64,000 bases of DNA from Haplosporangium gracile (Eukaryota; Mortierellomycota; Mortierellomycetes; Mortierellales; Mortierellaceae): positions 1,321 to 65,320 of the forward strand of contig JAAAUF010000062.1 in the NCBI GenBank assembly GCA_015499985.1. Direction: 5' to 3'. This document shows, one piece after another, positions 1 to 10,192 of this stretch; position 1 is the stretch's first letter; every line of letters begins with the position of its first letter. Made by a program: the position numbers and the translations under genes. The notes beneath the pieces are model-generated. The model did no database searches. It had not been told where the DNA came from and worked only from the letters and a program-made list of their open reading frames with translations.

Positions 1-40
1 AAAACCAACAAAAAAAAAAAAGAAAAAAAAAAACGCCAGC

Positions 41-1651
41 TTACGATTCGGGATGGTCAAGTTCATCAGGATAGACGGGTATAATAAATCCAGGCGTCTC
101 AGTATCAGGATTAAACGTAAGAGACTCGACAATATGGCCTAGCCAACGATAGATTCTTTCCCGCTTCTCGGTTTCGCGAGGGTTGGTCGGGAACTGTCTC
201 GCCAGGCGGGCAAAGACCTGGTCGGCTGTAGGCGGGCGTTGGGAAGAGGAAGAAGATCCCATGTCGATCAGAGGTCCTGCGCTTGCCAGGAAGGCCGATG
301 GTTTTGGGGTCGTTGTAGCATTGGGGCCATTGTTGATTGAGAGTCGTTCGCGTTGTGGCTCTAAGGGGTATGTGTTTGTCAGGCGTGGCTGTTGCTGTTG
401 TTGGTAATATGGTTGTTGTTGTTGTTTTGGCTGGTAGGCTGTCGAATCCTGGTGGGCGTAATATGCGGTGTCGTTCTGGAGATAATACTGCTGTTGGTGT
501 TGCTGTTGTTGCTGGTCCGCTATTGGCAACGAGTCGTTTCGTATGACGAGAAGGGTTGGACTGACTCCTTGAGCGTTCAGCATACTGCCCTGTCGACTGT
601 TGTTGGCCGACCCCTGTTGGTAGTAACATGATGGTGTGTTCGAGTTACGCTGGTGGTCCTGGTATTGGTTCTGGATTCGCATATTTAACTGTTGCTGTTG
701 CTGTTGCCGGTCTGTCAGGTTCATAGCAGCGACAGACGAGGCCATAATGCCCTCTTCGATATAAGGGGCAGCGATGTTGTTGGGGATCGAGACCAAGCTT
801 CTCATTCCTGTGGTCGCGTGGTCGGTGGGGTAATGATGTTGCTGCTGAGACATCCTACCGTTGGCCTGGAGAAGATGGTGAGGGGGAATCGGCAGAGACT
901 TGTGGTCTGAGCCTTGTTGCTGTTGCTTATTGTACATGGTCTGCTGTTGTTGTTGTGAAGGGGGATGCATTGGCATAGACAACATCTCCTGACCACTCGT
1001 CGCATTGTTGTTGTTGGAATAGCTATGATAATTGTTGCTGTCATAGCCATATCCGTCGTTTAGACCGTCGTAACCTTGACCTTGACTTGCTGCTGCTGCT
1101 GATGTCCTGGGTATTGTTCCTGAAATACGAATTCCCGCACTCAGTCGACTTGTTCCTCCTCCTACACCTCCTCCTCCCCCTCCCCCTCCTGCAGATGGTC
1201 CTGAAGGATGGCCACTCGTTGCTCCTTTACTATTACTGTTGCTGTTGTTGTTGTTGTTACGAGCGCCGTGTTGGAATTGAAAGTGAAGACTAGAGTCTGA
1301 GGGCTTCTTGGTTTGATCCAGTCGTCCCGGACTTGACAGGTTGGGGTGATTCCAGCCAAGACCCCCTCCAGGAGCACCATTACCGGAGCCATTGATCGTA
1401 GGAGTATCTGACCGATCAATAGGTGGCGATGGTGAAGCCATATATCCGTGGATGGAATAATGCCCACTGTCGTTAAGAAGAGGAGACTGTTGTTGCTGGT
1501 TGTGGTATTGCTGTTGTTGACGACTGTTGCTACCGGAATTCATGTATTTGCTGGCTCGTACGCGGTCCTGCCCTGTTCCGTTTCTGGACGATGACTTTTG
1601 GTAATATTGGCCTTGCTGTTGTTGCTGGTGTCGAGACTTTGTATTGCCCAT
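41..1651 (-). CDS. Gln-rich low-complexity protein, function unknown
   Basis: I do not recognise this protein. From the ATG at 1651 it gives 536 residues, mostly low complexity: poly-Gln runs, Asn/Ser-rich stretches, a Gly run and a Gln/Tyr-rich part. The only compact, probably folded part is the last 60 residues, which read as a short charged helical segment (starting near TADQVFARLARQFP) and end at a TAA at 41-43. The chosen start gives the N-terminus MGNTKSRH, which fits the N-myristoylation pattern (Gly2, Ser6). However, the same frame stays open without any ATG for a further 760 nt upstream (to a stop at 2412-2414) and has the same Gln/His-rich composition, so the true N-terminus may be longer and supplied by a spliced 5' exon. 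Composition suggests a regulatory or condensate-type protein, but this is only inference. Confidence 0.6.
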   Translation of the reverse strand: MGNTKSRHQQQQQGQYYQKSSSRNGTGQDRVRASKYMNSGSNSRQQQQYHNQQQQSPLLNDSGHYSIHGYMASPSPPIDRSDTPTINGSGNGAPGGGLGWNHPNLSSPGRLDQTKKPSDSSLHFQFQHGARNNNNNSNSNSKGATSGHPSGPSAGGGGGGGGVGGGTSRLSAGIRISGTIPRTSAAAASQGQGYDGLNDGYGYDSNNYHSYSNNNNATSGQEMLSMPMHPPSQQQQQTMYNKQQQQGSDHKSLPIPPHHLLQANGRMSQQQHHYPTDHATTGMRSLVSIPNNIAAPYIEEGIMASSVAAMNLTDRQQQQQQLNMRIQNQYQDHQRNSNTPSCYYQQGSANNSRQGSMLNAQGVSPTLLVIRNDSLPIADQQQQQHQQQYYLQNDTAYYAHQDSTAYQPKQQQQPYYQQQQQPRLTNTYPLEPQRERLSINNGPNATTTPKPSAFLASAGPLIDMGSSSSSQRPPTADQVFARLARQFPTNPRETEKRERIYRWLGHIVESLTFNPDTETPGFIIPVYPDELDHPES

Positions 1652-2411
1652 GATCGAGGGGTGGTATTGATGATCGTCTTCGTTTTGATTATTTGGAGTC
1701 GTCAATAAGAAAGGAGCAGGAGGAAGAAGAAGAGGAGGATGATGATTGGACGATAAAGGGCGTGTCCAAGTTGTCGCGGGGGTGGGAAAAGAAGACGAGG
1801 AGGAGGACTGAGAGACGACAAGGCTCGATCCAGAAGCTGCTGCTGCCACCGCTGCTAGTGCTGCTTGATGATGATGATGCGCGAAGGAGGAAGATAGGAG
1901 ACCGTGAGCAAGGCCGTGGCCGTGAAGGTAGGCGTAAGAAGGGTCGTGGATGTAGTTGGTATTGGTGACAAGCAGTGAATGCTGTTGATGGTTGTAGTTG
2001 TAGTTGTAGTAGTTATTGCTACTGCTTATGTTATTAGGGCCAGCAGAGGGGCTTGAGGACGAGTGGGACGAAAGAGGCCGCAGCTGGTGCTGCTGGTGAT
2101 GGCTCTGGTGGTGGTTGTGGAGGTGCTGGTGTTGGTTGTGGGTGCGGTTGTGGTAAGGATGATGGTGCAGCGTGGAGGTAAGGACAACCTTGTCGGTCTC
2201 AGGTCGGGGAAGAGGATGTTGTTGTTGTTGTTGAGGAAGAGGAGACCACTGGGGCAGCGACGACGACGACGACTGCGGTTGTTGCTGCTGGCGCTGCGAC
2301 TGAAAGGACCGTGAGGGATCCGTTTGTGGAGAAGAGGAGGGGGGACGAGCGGGAAAGTAGGGGGTAGAAAGTTGAACGAGAGGACGACGGGCACGAGTCA
2401 GGGGTGTATAT
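1652..2411 (-). other. Open Gln/His-rich frame upstream of the chosen start, no ATG
   Basis: On the minus strand the frame of the Gln-rich gene continues unbroken from 1652 up to a TGA at 2412-2414. Read in this frame it encodes runs of CAA/CAG, CAT/CAC and TCG codons (Gln, His, Ser) and contains no methionine. Its codon make-up looks coding. A plausible 3' splice site (TCCTTTCAG) lies inside it near 2300. It is either the 5' part of a longer first coding exon joined to an upstream ATG exon, or a transcribed leader. Confidence 0.45.
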
Positions 2412-2414
2412 CAA

Positions 2415-3715
2415 AAGGGTAGGCAAAAGTGCGCAAGGAGGAAGAAAGAGAGGAAATGAAAAAAGAGAGGGGGAAAAAAAGGATAACTCGAAGAGAGAGA
2501 AGAGAAGAGAAGTATGAAAAGGAAAGAGTGGAGTTGAAGGGAGGATAAGAGTCGACAAAAGGGCTGTTTTGTCCAAGGGAGTGAAGGTAGGGGTATGTAG
2601 GCAGGATGTTGTTTGTTGTCGTCGTACGTAAGGTGTTAATATAGACGCCCCCGCGGAGGACGAAAACCCCAATGAAGTAATAATAACGAAGCGAGCGAGC
2701 GAGCGATGAGCAAAAGAAATAAGGAGAGGGAGAGAGGACAGGGTGGCGATGAGAGGATAGAAGGTAAAAGAAAGGTTGATGGAAGATGATGGGAGAAGGG
2801 AGGGTTGACGATGACAAGGGAGAAAAGAGGAAGACAAAGAAGGGAAGGAGGGGGAAGAGAGGGAAGAGAGGAAGAGAGGAAGAGAGAAAGGGAGGAAGAG
2901 AAAGAGAACGGAGTAAAGAGGAAGAGTAAAGAGGAAGAGTAAAGAGGAAGAGTAAAGAGGAAGAGTAACGAGGAAGAGTAAAGGGAGGAAAATGAAAAAG
3001 GGGGAATGATGGATGGGCGCGAACGAATGGACCCACTACACTAATAATAAATACCTTGACTAACTCAAAAGAGGTGCAACCGATCAACGACCAACAAGCA
3101 AGTTGCAACAACACGACCTTATTCAACGCTCCGTCATCTCGCTTGGCTTGGCCTATGAAAACAACCGAGATGTATGAATGGGGCGTGAGATGAGAGCAAA
3201 ATTTCATTTTCACATCTTCTCGGCCACGCACTCGAGTGGACAGCATGGGCACTCGTGGCAGTCAGTTTGTCACTTGTCGCGCCCCCTACTCCATTTGTCA
3301 GTGCTCTACTTTCTTGCTTGTTTTTGCTCTTTGAATTGCCTTGTTTGCTCTCCTCTCTCCTTCTCTCTCGTTCTTCCATTTTTCAGGGTAAGCAAACAAG
3401 CAAAACAATCGCTATCCGAGCTTCAATTGCTCACATACAAAAGGAACACATATCGTACCACTTTTTTTTTTTCTTTCTTTCTTTTCTTTTCAATGTTAGA
3501 GTATAGTTTCAACAGGCAATCCCTTCTTCATGTTGAAAAGTGCAGTTTTTTGAGTTTTGTTTATTTTTTGAAGCTTTTTTTCCCTTTATGTCAATGCAAA
3601 ACAAAAAAAGAAAAGAAAAGAGTGAGCTAGTGTACAGAAATAGGGGTGAAGAAGAACAACAGCGAGAGTAAAAGAATAAAGAGCAAAAAGAGAACCAAAT
3701 GACAAAGAGTTACAT
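2415..3715. promoter_or_regulatory. Promoter/leader region of the Gln-rich gene, polypurine on plus strand
   Basis: No gene is supported here. From about 2440 to 3000 the plus strand is almost pure A/G (CT-rich on the coding minus strand), which is the pyrimidine-rich leader style seen before other genes in the window. No ATG occurs on the minus strand between about 2415 and 3133. The rest (3000-3715) is AT-rich, with the 3' flank of TOA1 at its right end. Confidence 0.4.
2915..2986. repeat. Purine tandem repeat, unit about 12-13 nt
   Basis: Five to six near-identical copies of a GAGTAAAGAGGAA-type unit run head to tail inside the larger polypurine stretch, with one copy differing by a single base (AACGAGG). 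It lies in the leader/promoter of the minus-strand gene. Confidence 0.75.
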
Positions 3716-5125
3716 CTACCACTCAAAGTCACCATTGGCCTTGTGGAAGAGATAGTCGCGACCATTGATCAGCATGATGCCGTCCTTGAGGACACACTTC
3801 CACTTGCTCTTGGTCCTCGACACCTTGTCGTACTGGCACAGCACGATATTGTCCGATTCCTCATCCATATCCCCATCGCTATCATCCAGGTCCGACCCCA
3901 ATCCCGTATCATCCTCCGTTCCGTTGTTGTCATCATCATCTCCACCATCCACCTGCCCAATCGAGAATCCTTCCATTGGTCCCAAGCCGTCGCGCTTCAT
4001 CTTGCGCGCAGCACGATCCGACATGGTCAACGTAAACATCATCTCGCCTTCTTGTTCTTTGCCCTCCTGGACCATTTTTTCGATGTATGCATCCAGTTCC
4101 TGTCTGTTCATCATCTCCAGTTCAGTCTCGGCATCGGCTGGTCCATCATGCTGAGGAATGTTGTTATTATTGGTGTTGTTACTGTTTGCTCCGTTGCGAC
4201 CTCCGCCAGGAAGCGAAATGCCTCCGCGAGATGGCGCATACTGCTGGGGTCTGCCGACACTGCCGTGATCTCCCTGTAGTGTGGTCGAATTGGCGAGGTT
4301 GGCTGCTGGTGTCTGTTCCACGCGATAGTTGTACGCCTATGCCAGTTGAACACCAAAAAGAGTAAATAGCGCATTAATAAATCGCGTTGATATTTTTTTC
4401 GGCCGCCAAAAATAATAAAAAAATGAATATTGTATGGTTTTCTTACGGGAGCAGATGCTGGCGGTGCGACAGGGACAGGAGGAAGAGGCAAGGAAGGGAG
4501 AGGTGGCAGAGTGGGTGGGTGAACAGCCGCCGAAGTAGTAGGAGCAAGAGCACTGGCACTAGTAGCAGCGGGAGCTGAGACGGGAGCAGAGCTGGATGTC
4601 TGGGCTGAGGAAGTGACTGGCTGTTCGTAGGCTGGCTCCTCGAATGGGTACGACTCTACTGCCGCGGCTGGCTCTGCAGGCTGGTTGGCAGCCACCTTGG
4701 ACTGAGCAAGCTTTGCTTCCCACGACTACATAAAAGAGAAACCATTAAGGTATGATGGAAAAAGAATATGGTTGTTAGTTAATTTTCTTCGGAAGCGTGT
4801 GCAAGAATTTTGACTGACTGGTGAGGTTTGGTGATCTGGATTGCAGATTCCAGAGTAACAGAAAAAAGTCAGTCGCTTACTCTCTGAAGCTCATGCATAA
4901 TAGTCTCGTCGACGCCCATGTCCTCAAAGTCGCGGCGGACGTTGGTGATAACGTCGTCAATGACGAACCGGTAAACCGCAGTCTATATTCAAAGGACGTC
5001 AAAGAGTAAAGGTTGATGAGTTGTGATGGTTCGTTCAAAAACATAAACAGATCATACTCTGCCAGAACACAAAATGTGTGAGTGTGAAGGACATGAGTCT
5101 AACATACGACGGTACTGTTGGCCAT
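3716..5125 (-). CDS. TOA1: TFIIA large (alpha/beta) subunit
   Basis: TFIIA stabilises TBP on the TATA box and acts in the nucleus with TOA2, which is encoded at 18.9 kb. Four exons join in frame (5125-5108, 4982-4881, 4725-4447, 4336-3716) to give 339 residues. The N-terminal helical domain starts MANSTVTAVYRFVIDDVI and runs to about residue 60 (SWEAKLAQSKV). A Pro/Ala/Ser-rich linker follows, then an acidic Asp/Glu stretch, and the conserved C-terminal beta-barrel strand ends DYLFHKANGDFEW, which is diagnostic of the family. Length fits fungal TOA1 (about 290-400). The first exon holds only six codons. Identification is firm; the linker is low complexity as is usual for the family. Confidence 0.96.
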
Positions 5126-5450
5126 GGTGTTTTCTTTTTGCTGCTTTATTCAGGTAAAGGGGGATGACTGAAGGTTCTGTCCGTGGACGATCGAAGGAGA
5201 GTGATAACTGAAGGTGCAAAAGAAGAAGAAATGGATTAGGGCGACTAAGAAGGGCGGTGTGGGAGAGAAGGAGGAGGAGGAAGGAAGGGAAGGAGGGAAG
5301 AGGACAAAGGGCGAAAGAAATTGAGAGTTGCGGCCGCTATTTATACGGACACGTCATGAAATACGTACATGCTTTAACGTACGTATTCATCTCTCGTTCT
5401 GCCTATCCACATATTTGTATTCTTAAAAGCATTGCTTTCCACTATTCTTT
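5126..5450. promoter_or_regulatory. TOA1 promoter / CDK1 3' flank
   Basis: Gene-free 325 bp between two minus-strand genes. It must hold the TOA1 promoter and the CDK1 terminator. A purine-rich block (5225-5310) gives TOA1 a pyrimidine-rich leader on its own strand. I see no clear TATA box. Confidence 0.4.
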
Positions 5451-7147
5451 CTAATGGCTACGGATTTCAACGCGTGCCTGGCCTGGGGGAACATGCTGGT
5501 GGGTGACAGCTCGAATACTATCAAAGTACGGGTGCATCAAGGCTAAAACATCGACAACGACAACGTCAACATCAACGAAAAGAGAAAGTAGTACGATCAG
5601 TTTACGCAGTCCCTTCCTTCACAACGACCATCGCTACTTTGCAATCACAAACAGCACTGTTCAAGCGTACCTCGCTTGGCAGAAATGCGCCGGGCAGGGT
5701 CATACTCGATCATCTGTCCAAGGAGATCTACTCCTTCAGCACAAAGCGAAGGCAATGTTTGTTCCAAGGGTTGGCGGTGCCACTGTGGGAATGTTGGCTT
5801 CCAGTCCTTCAAGGTTGTCACTCCTGGCCAGATCTCGTCGTTGGGTGTTCCGCGCAGCCGAAAGATCCTGAACAACTCGTCAATCTCCGAATCGCCTAGC
5901 AACACGATTAGTAAAGTAGTAGGTTAATAAGAGTCATAGAATAGGAAAGTAACCTTGAGCAGAGACAACTTCAATTAGTGACATGCCAGGGAAGAGGGGC
6001 TTCTTGAGGACCATCTCGGCAAAGATACAACCAATGCTCCACATATCAACAGCAGTCGAGTAGTGTCTTGAGCCCATCAAGATCTCGGGTGCCCGATACC
6101 AAAGTGTAACAACTTCATGAGTGTACGCCCTCAGAGGGATACCAAAAGCACGCGCAAGCCCAAAGTCGGCCAGCTTCAAGTTCCTACTCTCGTCAATCAA
6201 TAGGTTCTGGGGTTTCAAGTCGCGGTGGAGTACACGGCGGGCATGACAGTATTCCACACCCCTGATCAATTGGTACAGATACTCCTATATCCGAGTAAAC
6301 GAGTAAAGAGAAAGAATAAGATTCCAGTTAGTAGTGGGTTTTTGGGTTGTGTTTTGAGTGTTCCTGAATGGGGATACGCCGTTTTGGTGGTGCTTTGACC
6401 TCTCATATGTTAATATGTATCCAGTGGCATAAAGTACCTTGACTTGATCCAGAGGCAAGCCAGCGATGGTGGTGGTGGGTAAGGTGTCCATGTACTTTTT
6501 AAGATCCAGATCCAGAAATTCAAAGACCAGGTAAAGCCTGTTGTCGTCATGAATAATGTCCAACAACCTAAACGACGTGAAGTATACAAAGGAGAAGTGG
6601 TCAGGTCGGCGCATAAATATTTTAACTGTTAAATGGCACAAAGGAAAAAAAAGGGCAAGGGAAAACTGAGCAAGAAGGCGAAAAAAAGGAGGTGATGGGA
6701 ATAGAAAGAAAGACAGGACATACTGGACGACATGGTCATGCTTTAGTTCCTTCAGCAGTGAGATCTCACGAATAGCCGTACTTGGAACACCTATAGCAAA
6801 GCCGTGAGAGCGTAAGAGGTAAAAAACGAGATCATGAATTAAGAGTTGATGTTTTGATTGTGCGGGTTTGATGCGGCGATATAGTACGTTGACTGGCTCA
6901 TACCTTCGTCCTCGTTCTCAAGACGGATCTTTTTCAGGGCTACAATACGCCCTGTCGCCTTTTCACTATTGCAGTGAGGATGTAAAAGAGAATCCAACGT
7001 GAGTAATGGATACAATGACCAAAGTCGAAAACAAAGGAGAGATATGAAGAGGCTGGGTAGTGATAGAATAAAACGTTACGTTGCTTTGTAGACGACTCCG
7101 TAGGTGCCTTCACCGATTTTTTCGAGTTTCTGGTAGGCGTCTGACAT
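5451..7147 (-). CDS. CDC28: Cyclin-dependent kinase 1 (Cdc2/Cdc28)
   Basis: This is the master cell-cycle Ser/Thr kinase that phosphorylates targets with cyclin partners in nucleus and cytoplasm. Seven exons (7147-7080, 6965-6904, 6790-6724, 6567-6438, 6284-5954, 5895-5671, 5542-5451) give 324 residues. Visible motifs, in order: glycine loop GEGTYGVV with the inhibitory Thr/Tyr pair, catalytic Lys in VALKKIR, cyclin helix [11 protein letters not shown] (exact PSTAIRE), [10 protein letters not shown] catalytic loop, DFGLARAFG, the activation segment [14 protein letters not shown] with its T-loop Thr, and the CDK1-type [19 protein letters not shown]. The C-terminus is about 20 residues longer than in yeast Cdc28. 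Exact PSTAIRE rules out Pho85/CDK7-type kinases. It shares a 690-bp divergent region with COX17. Confidence 0.98.
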
Positions 7148-7837
7148 GAGTTATGTGAATGAGTTTTGAGAGAAGGACGTAAGGAATGTGAATGGGGAAA
7201 GAGAAGAAGAGTGAAGGATGAGAAGTGAAGAGGTGAAGTGTGAGAGACGAAGAAGGGGAAAAGGCAGAAGAAAGGAACAAGAAAAAAAAGAGGCTGCATA
7301 AAAAAAAATAAGGGACAACAAGGATTGAATAAGTATCGAGAGTTCAAGGGAGGAAGGGGGTGGCGGAGAGAAGGAAGAGCACGGAAACAAGGAGAGCAAG
7401 CAAAGACGCAAAGAAGGAAGCAATGGGGAAGAGAAATAAAGCCCTTTGCTTCTTGCCTGTGTAAAATACCTTTATGTATCAATACTAATCAAGATGGTTG
7501 GTGGCAACAACAATAAGAACTACTCTTCACATTGTTCTCGGCCATCGAAATTTCCCCATTTCGAAACACACTCGCACTCACACGCCCATAGCATTCGCAC
7601 CGAGAGGGTTGCCTTCACTTGTTTGACAGGTTCGCAGTCACGATTGACAGCCAGCGTCTGTTTCGATTGCTGACAAAAGGGACAAAAGATGTTCTCCGGA
7701 AGTCCGCTTGTACCTTCTTTCTCACCCTTTACATCTCCTCCTCTTCCCACTTCCTCCCTTCTGATCACTCTCTCAGGCTTTTCAACTCTCACCTTCTGTC
7801 CCCCTCCCTCAAACACACACATACACACATATCAAAA
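7148..7837. promoter_or_regulatory. Divergent promoter region CDK1 / COX17
   Basis: Both flanking genes are transcribed away from this 690-bp gap. Each side carries a pyrimidine-rich leader on its own coding strand: about 7160-7400 for CDK1 (read on minus) and 7705-7815 for COX17 (read on plus), the latter ending in a CA-rich stretch just before the ATG. No clear TATA box or repeated operator was found. Confidence 0.45.
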
Positions 7838-8065
7838 ATGGCCCCAGCACCCACAACCGTCGTCGCTTCCCCCGCCCCTTCTCCTGCAGCTGCCGCACCA
7901 ACAGGCCCTATCGGCGCCGACGGCAAGCCTCTCAAGCCTTGCTGCTCATGCCCCGAGACCAAGAAGGCCCGCGACCAATGTGTCTTCAACCTCGGCGAAG
8001 AAAACTGCCTCGACATGATCAAGGCCCACCAGCAGTGTCTCCGTGACCTTGGATTCAAGATCTAA
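7838..8065 (+). CDS. COX17: Cytochrome c oxidase copper chaperone
   Basis: Cox17 carries Cu(I) in the mitochondrial intermembrane space and hands it to Sco1 and Cox11 for cytochrome oxidase assembly. The single exon gives 75 residues, close to the usual 63-70. An Ala/Pro-rich N-terminus (residues 1-25) is followed by the copper site KPCCSC and a twin CX9C helical hairpin ([11 protein letters not shown] and [11 protein letters not shown]), ending GFKI as in the family. The chosen ATG is the first in frame and follows an A-rich CA leader typical of fungal starts. No intron is needed. The alternative small twin-CX9C proteins (Cox19, Cmc1) lack the KPCCSC motif. Confidence 0.97.
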   Translation: MAPAPTTVVASPAPSPAAAAPTGPIGADGKPLKPCCSCPETKKARDQCVFNLGEENCLDMIKAHQQCLRDLGFKI

Positions 8066-9005
8066 ACTGCTCTGTTTTCGGAATCACCAACAAACAGGAC
8101 AGTTGTACACGGATCATCACAAAGAGTGCTTGATCCTGATCACCGCATCGCACTTCATTCTCTTGATCAGGAGACACAGGGCCCCTTTTTTTATACAACC
8201 CTATTACCGCCACCACCACACACCACATACGCATTTGTTACCATAGACACACCTTGCAGTCTCCATCAGAGATGCATTCACTTTTTTTTTCAAGTAAAAG
8301 ATTCAAAAAACATTAGAGATCAAGTGTCCCCAATTCTACCTTTCCTTAATGTATCTAACACACCCGCTAAGAGAAAAAATCGGATACGCCCATTTCTGCT
8401 ACTTCCGGCCTTCCGCACGAATTGCGAATTTTCGTGGCGCAATAGAACAAGTATCTTCCGCAGAAGTACCCTTAGAGCAGCACCTTTGCATATGCATGTC
8501 CAACCTTGCTTGCACACACACACACGACATATCTTCTCCATCAAAATGCCAGAGCCCCGGCTTAGAGGCAGTTGGTACTGGAGTCTCTTAGCCACCCTTC
8601 GACCAGGACTTTAATGTCATTTGAACAGATTCATTGCAAAATATCAAAGACAGGAAGAAGGGAGTGCGTGATTATAGGAAAGGGTATTCATTCTTTGTTC
8701 GGTGTTTGTTGTGTTTTTTATGGGGGGGGGGGTTGTTTTCACATCCCTCATTCATCACGCTATAGTTCACCCTATTCCCGCCATACAACAGCAATGCCCT
8801 AAATCAAGTTGAAATGAATGCACGTATTCTTCGATGTACCTCTAACCGACATTCCCGAACCCTAAGCACCATTCCTTCTTCATATGCTGTGCGGCTTTCA
8901 GTTGGACCATTGCTTGTTTTATTTCAATATTGTTACAAAATGAATGTCGATCCTGAGATTCCAGACATGTCATTGCACAATTGTGTTCGGCGACAACGAC
9001 TCCTG
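8066..9005. other. Convergent intergenic region, no gene seen
   Basis: The 940 bp between the ends of COX17 and the methyltransferase gene must hold both terminators. It contains scattered short open frames without domain similarity, a G9 homopolymer (about 8723) and a short CA repeat (about 8514-8523). I looked for tRNA and snRNA patterns here and saw none I could support. Confidence 0.4.
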
Positions 9006-10192
9006 TTACAGCTCCTTCTTGGACGCTGCTGCAGAAGTGGTGGTAGTGGTTGAACCCGCACCAGCCTGAAAGTTGGCTCGAATCTCTATCTGTTTTCTAT
9101 AGATCTCACTCGTGAAGAGCCTATATTCAGAACATGACACACAAAAGAATATAATATGTCAGTTGGCTGGCGCTCTTTTCGTTCAATTTGAAGCATATCA
9201 ATATATGGTATTTCTTAAACCTCAAAGGCCAATGCGACGCGGTAGACCAGATGGACGAACCCAGTGAGGTAGATTCGCGCTGGACTTGACGACCTATAAG
9301 TAGATGAGAAGTCAAGGCGCTGAGTGGGTGTTTGTCCTAGGTAGAAGAATCTTTGTCAGGCGTAGCCATTATCCATTATCCATACCAGAGTACGGTGCCA
9401 AGACTCATCAACGCGTCGCCATTATACATCGGGTCATCATTTACATTGAACGGGAATGATGTCACTCTGGCATCCATCAAGATTGCAATATAGTTGCCTG
9501 GGATAAAAAAAGAATATCAAGTCGAGTTTTAGAAAACAAGCCGATCATATCGATGGTCCGTGAACCACAGCTTTAACGTACGCAGATGTTTTTTCTGATT
9601 ACCAAGGAATGCTCCGGTGACTCCGAGCGCGAGAAAGGAGGACAAGACAAGAGTAATCCCAACGATGAAGAAAATATAGACCGCGACTTGGATAGGAAAC
9701 ATTTGGAAGCATTTTGCTTTGGGTTGGTGGAACATCGCCTTCTCAAATCTACGTCATGTCGGTCAGGTCGAGGAGTGTATAACAATCATAAAAAAAAAAT
9801 GAGTACTGGTACTTGAAAGCGAGGGAGAGATGGTTCGGTGAGGAAGATGATGATATGACGACTCACATCAACAAGTGAATGGCACCGAAGGTCTGGATGA
9901 TAGCTGCCAAGGCATAGCATCCATGGTGGCTGTTTTTCTTGAAGAACTTTGTAATGAATTCGTTTGGTATTCTATGATTGAAGGGATGAGGGCATGAGCA
10001 CCTTGTTTCCTGGAAGTGTAAGACGAGAACGTAATCAGTGGAGAACGGTATGCAAGAATGAGCCCTACCCCATCGGGCGACCATATTCCAGAAGAGAGGG
10101 TTGTAGGCGACCGAGACAAGGGATATCCAGGACCAGGGGTTAGAGAGGTCTACGTCCAGGGCGGACGTTTTGAAGTCTTGCAGCATTTCCAT
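9006..10192 (-). CDS. OPI3: Phospholipid N-methyltransferase (PEMT class II), frame broken
   Basis: The family methylates phosphatidyl-monomethylethanolamine to phosphatidylcholine in the ER membrane using SAM. Six exons are recognisable (10192-10069, 9971-9867, 9748-9603, 9497-9386, 9293-9221, 9120-9006). They cover a hydrophobic multi-span protein of about 224 residues, close to yeast Opi3 (206). Family landmarks: NPLFWNMVAR, HHGCYALA, LALGVTGAFLG, ILMDARVTSFPFNV and FTSEIYRK. The tail KKEL fits a dilysine ER-retrieval signal. Two breaks exist. In exon 2, EYQTNSL and TKFFKKNSHHGCY lie in different frames, one base short near 9951-9957. At the exon 5/6 junction the phases do not match, as if one base too many. 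As written the frame ends at a TGA near 9868. It is either a decaying copy or carries sequence errors. Confidence 0.82.

Noticed and set aside
2398..3252. Minus-strand 284-codon open frame in the promoter of the Gln-rich gene
   Set aside because: It is made of Ser/Leu/Phe/Pro from a pyrimidine-rich leader, has no domain, and such tracts stay open by composition alone.
8390..8620. Possible small RNA gene between COX17 and OPI3
   Set aside because: The GC-richer stretch did not match U6, 5S or tRNA landmarks on either strand.
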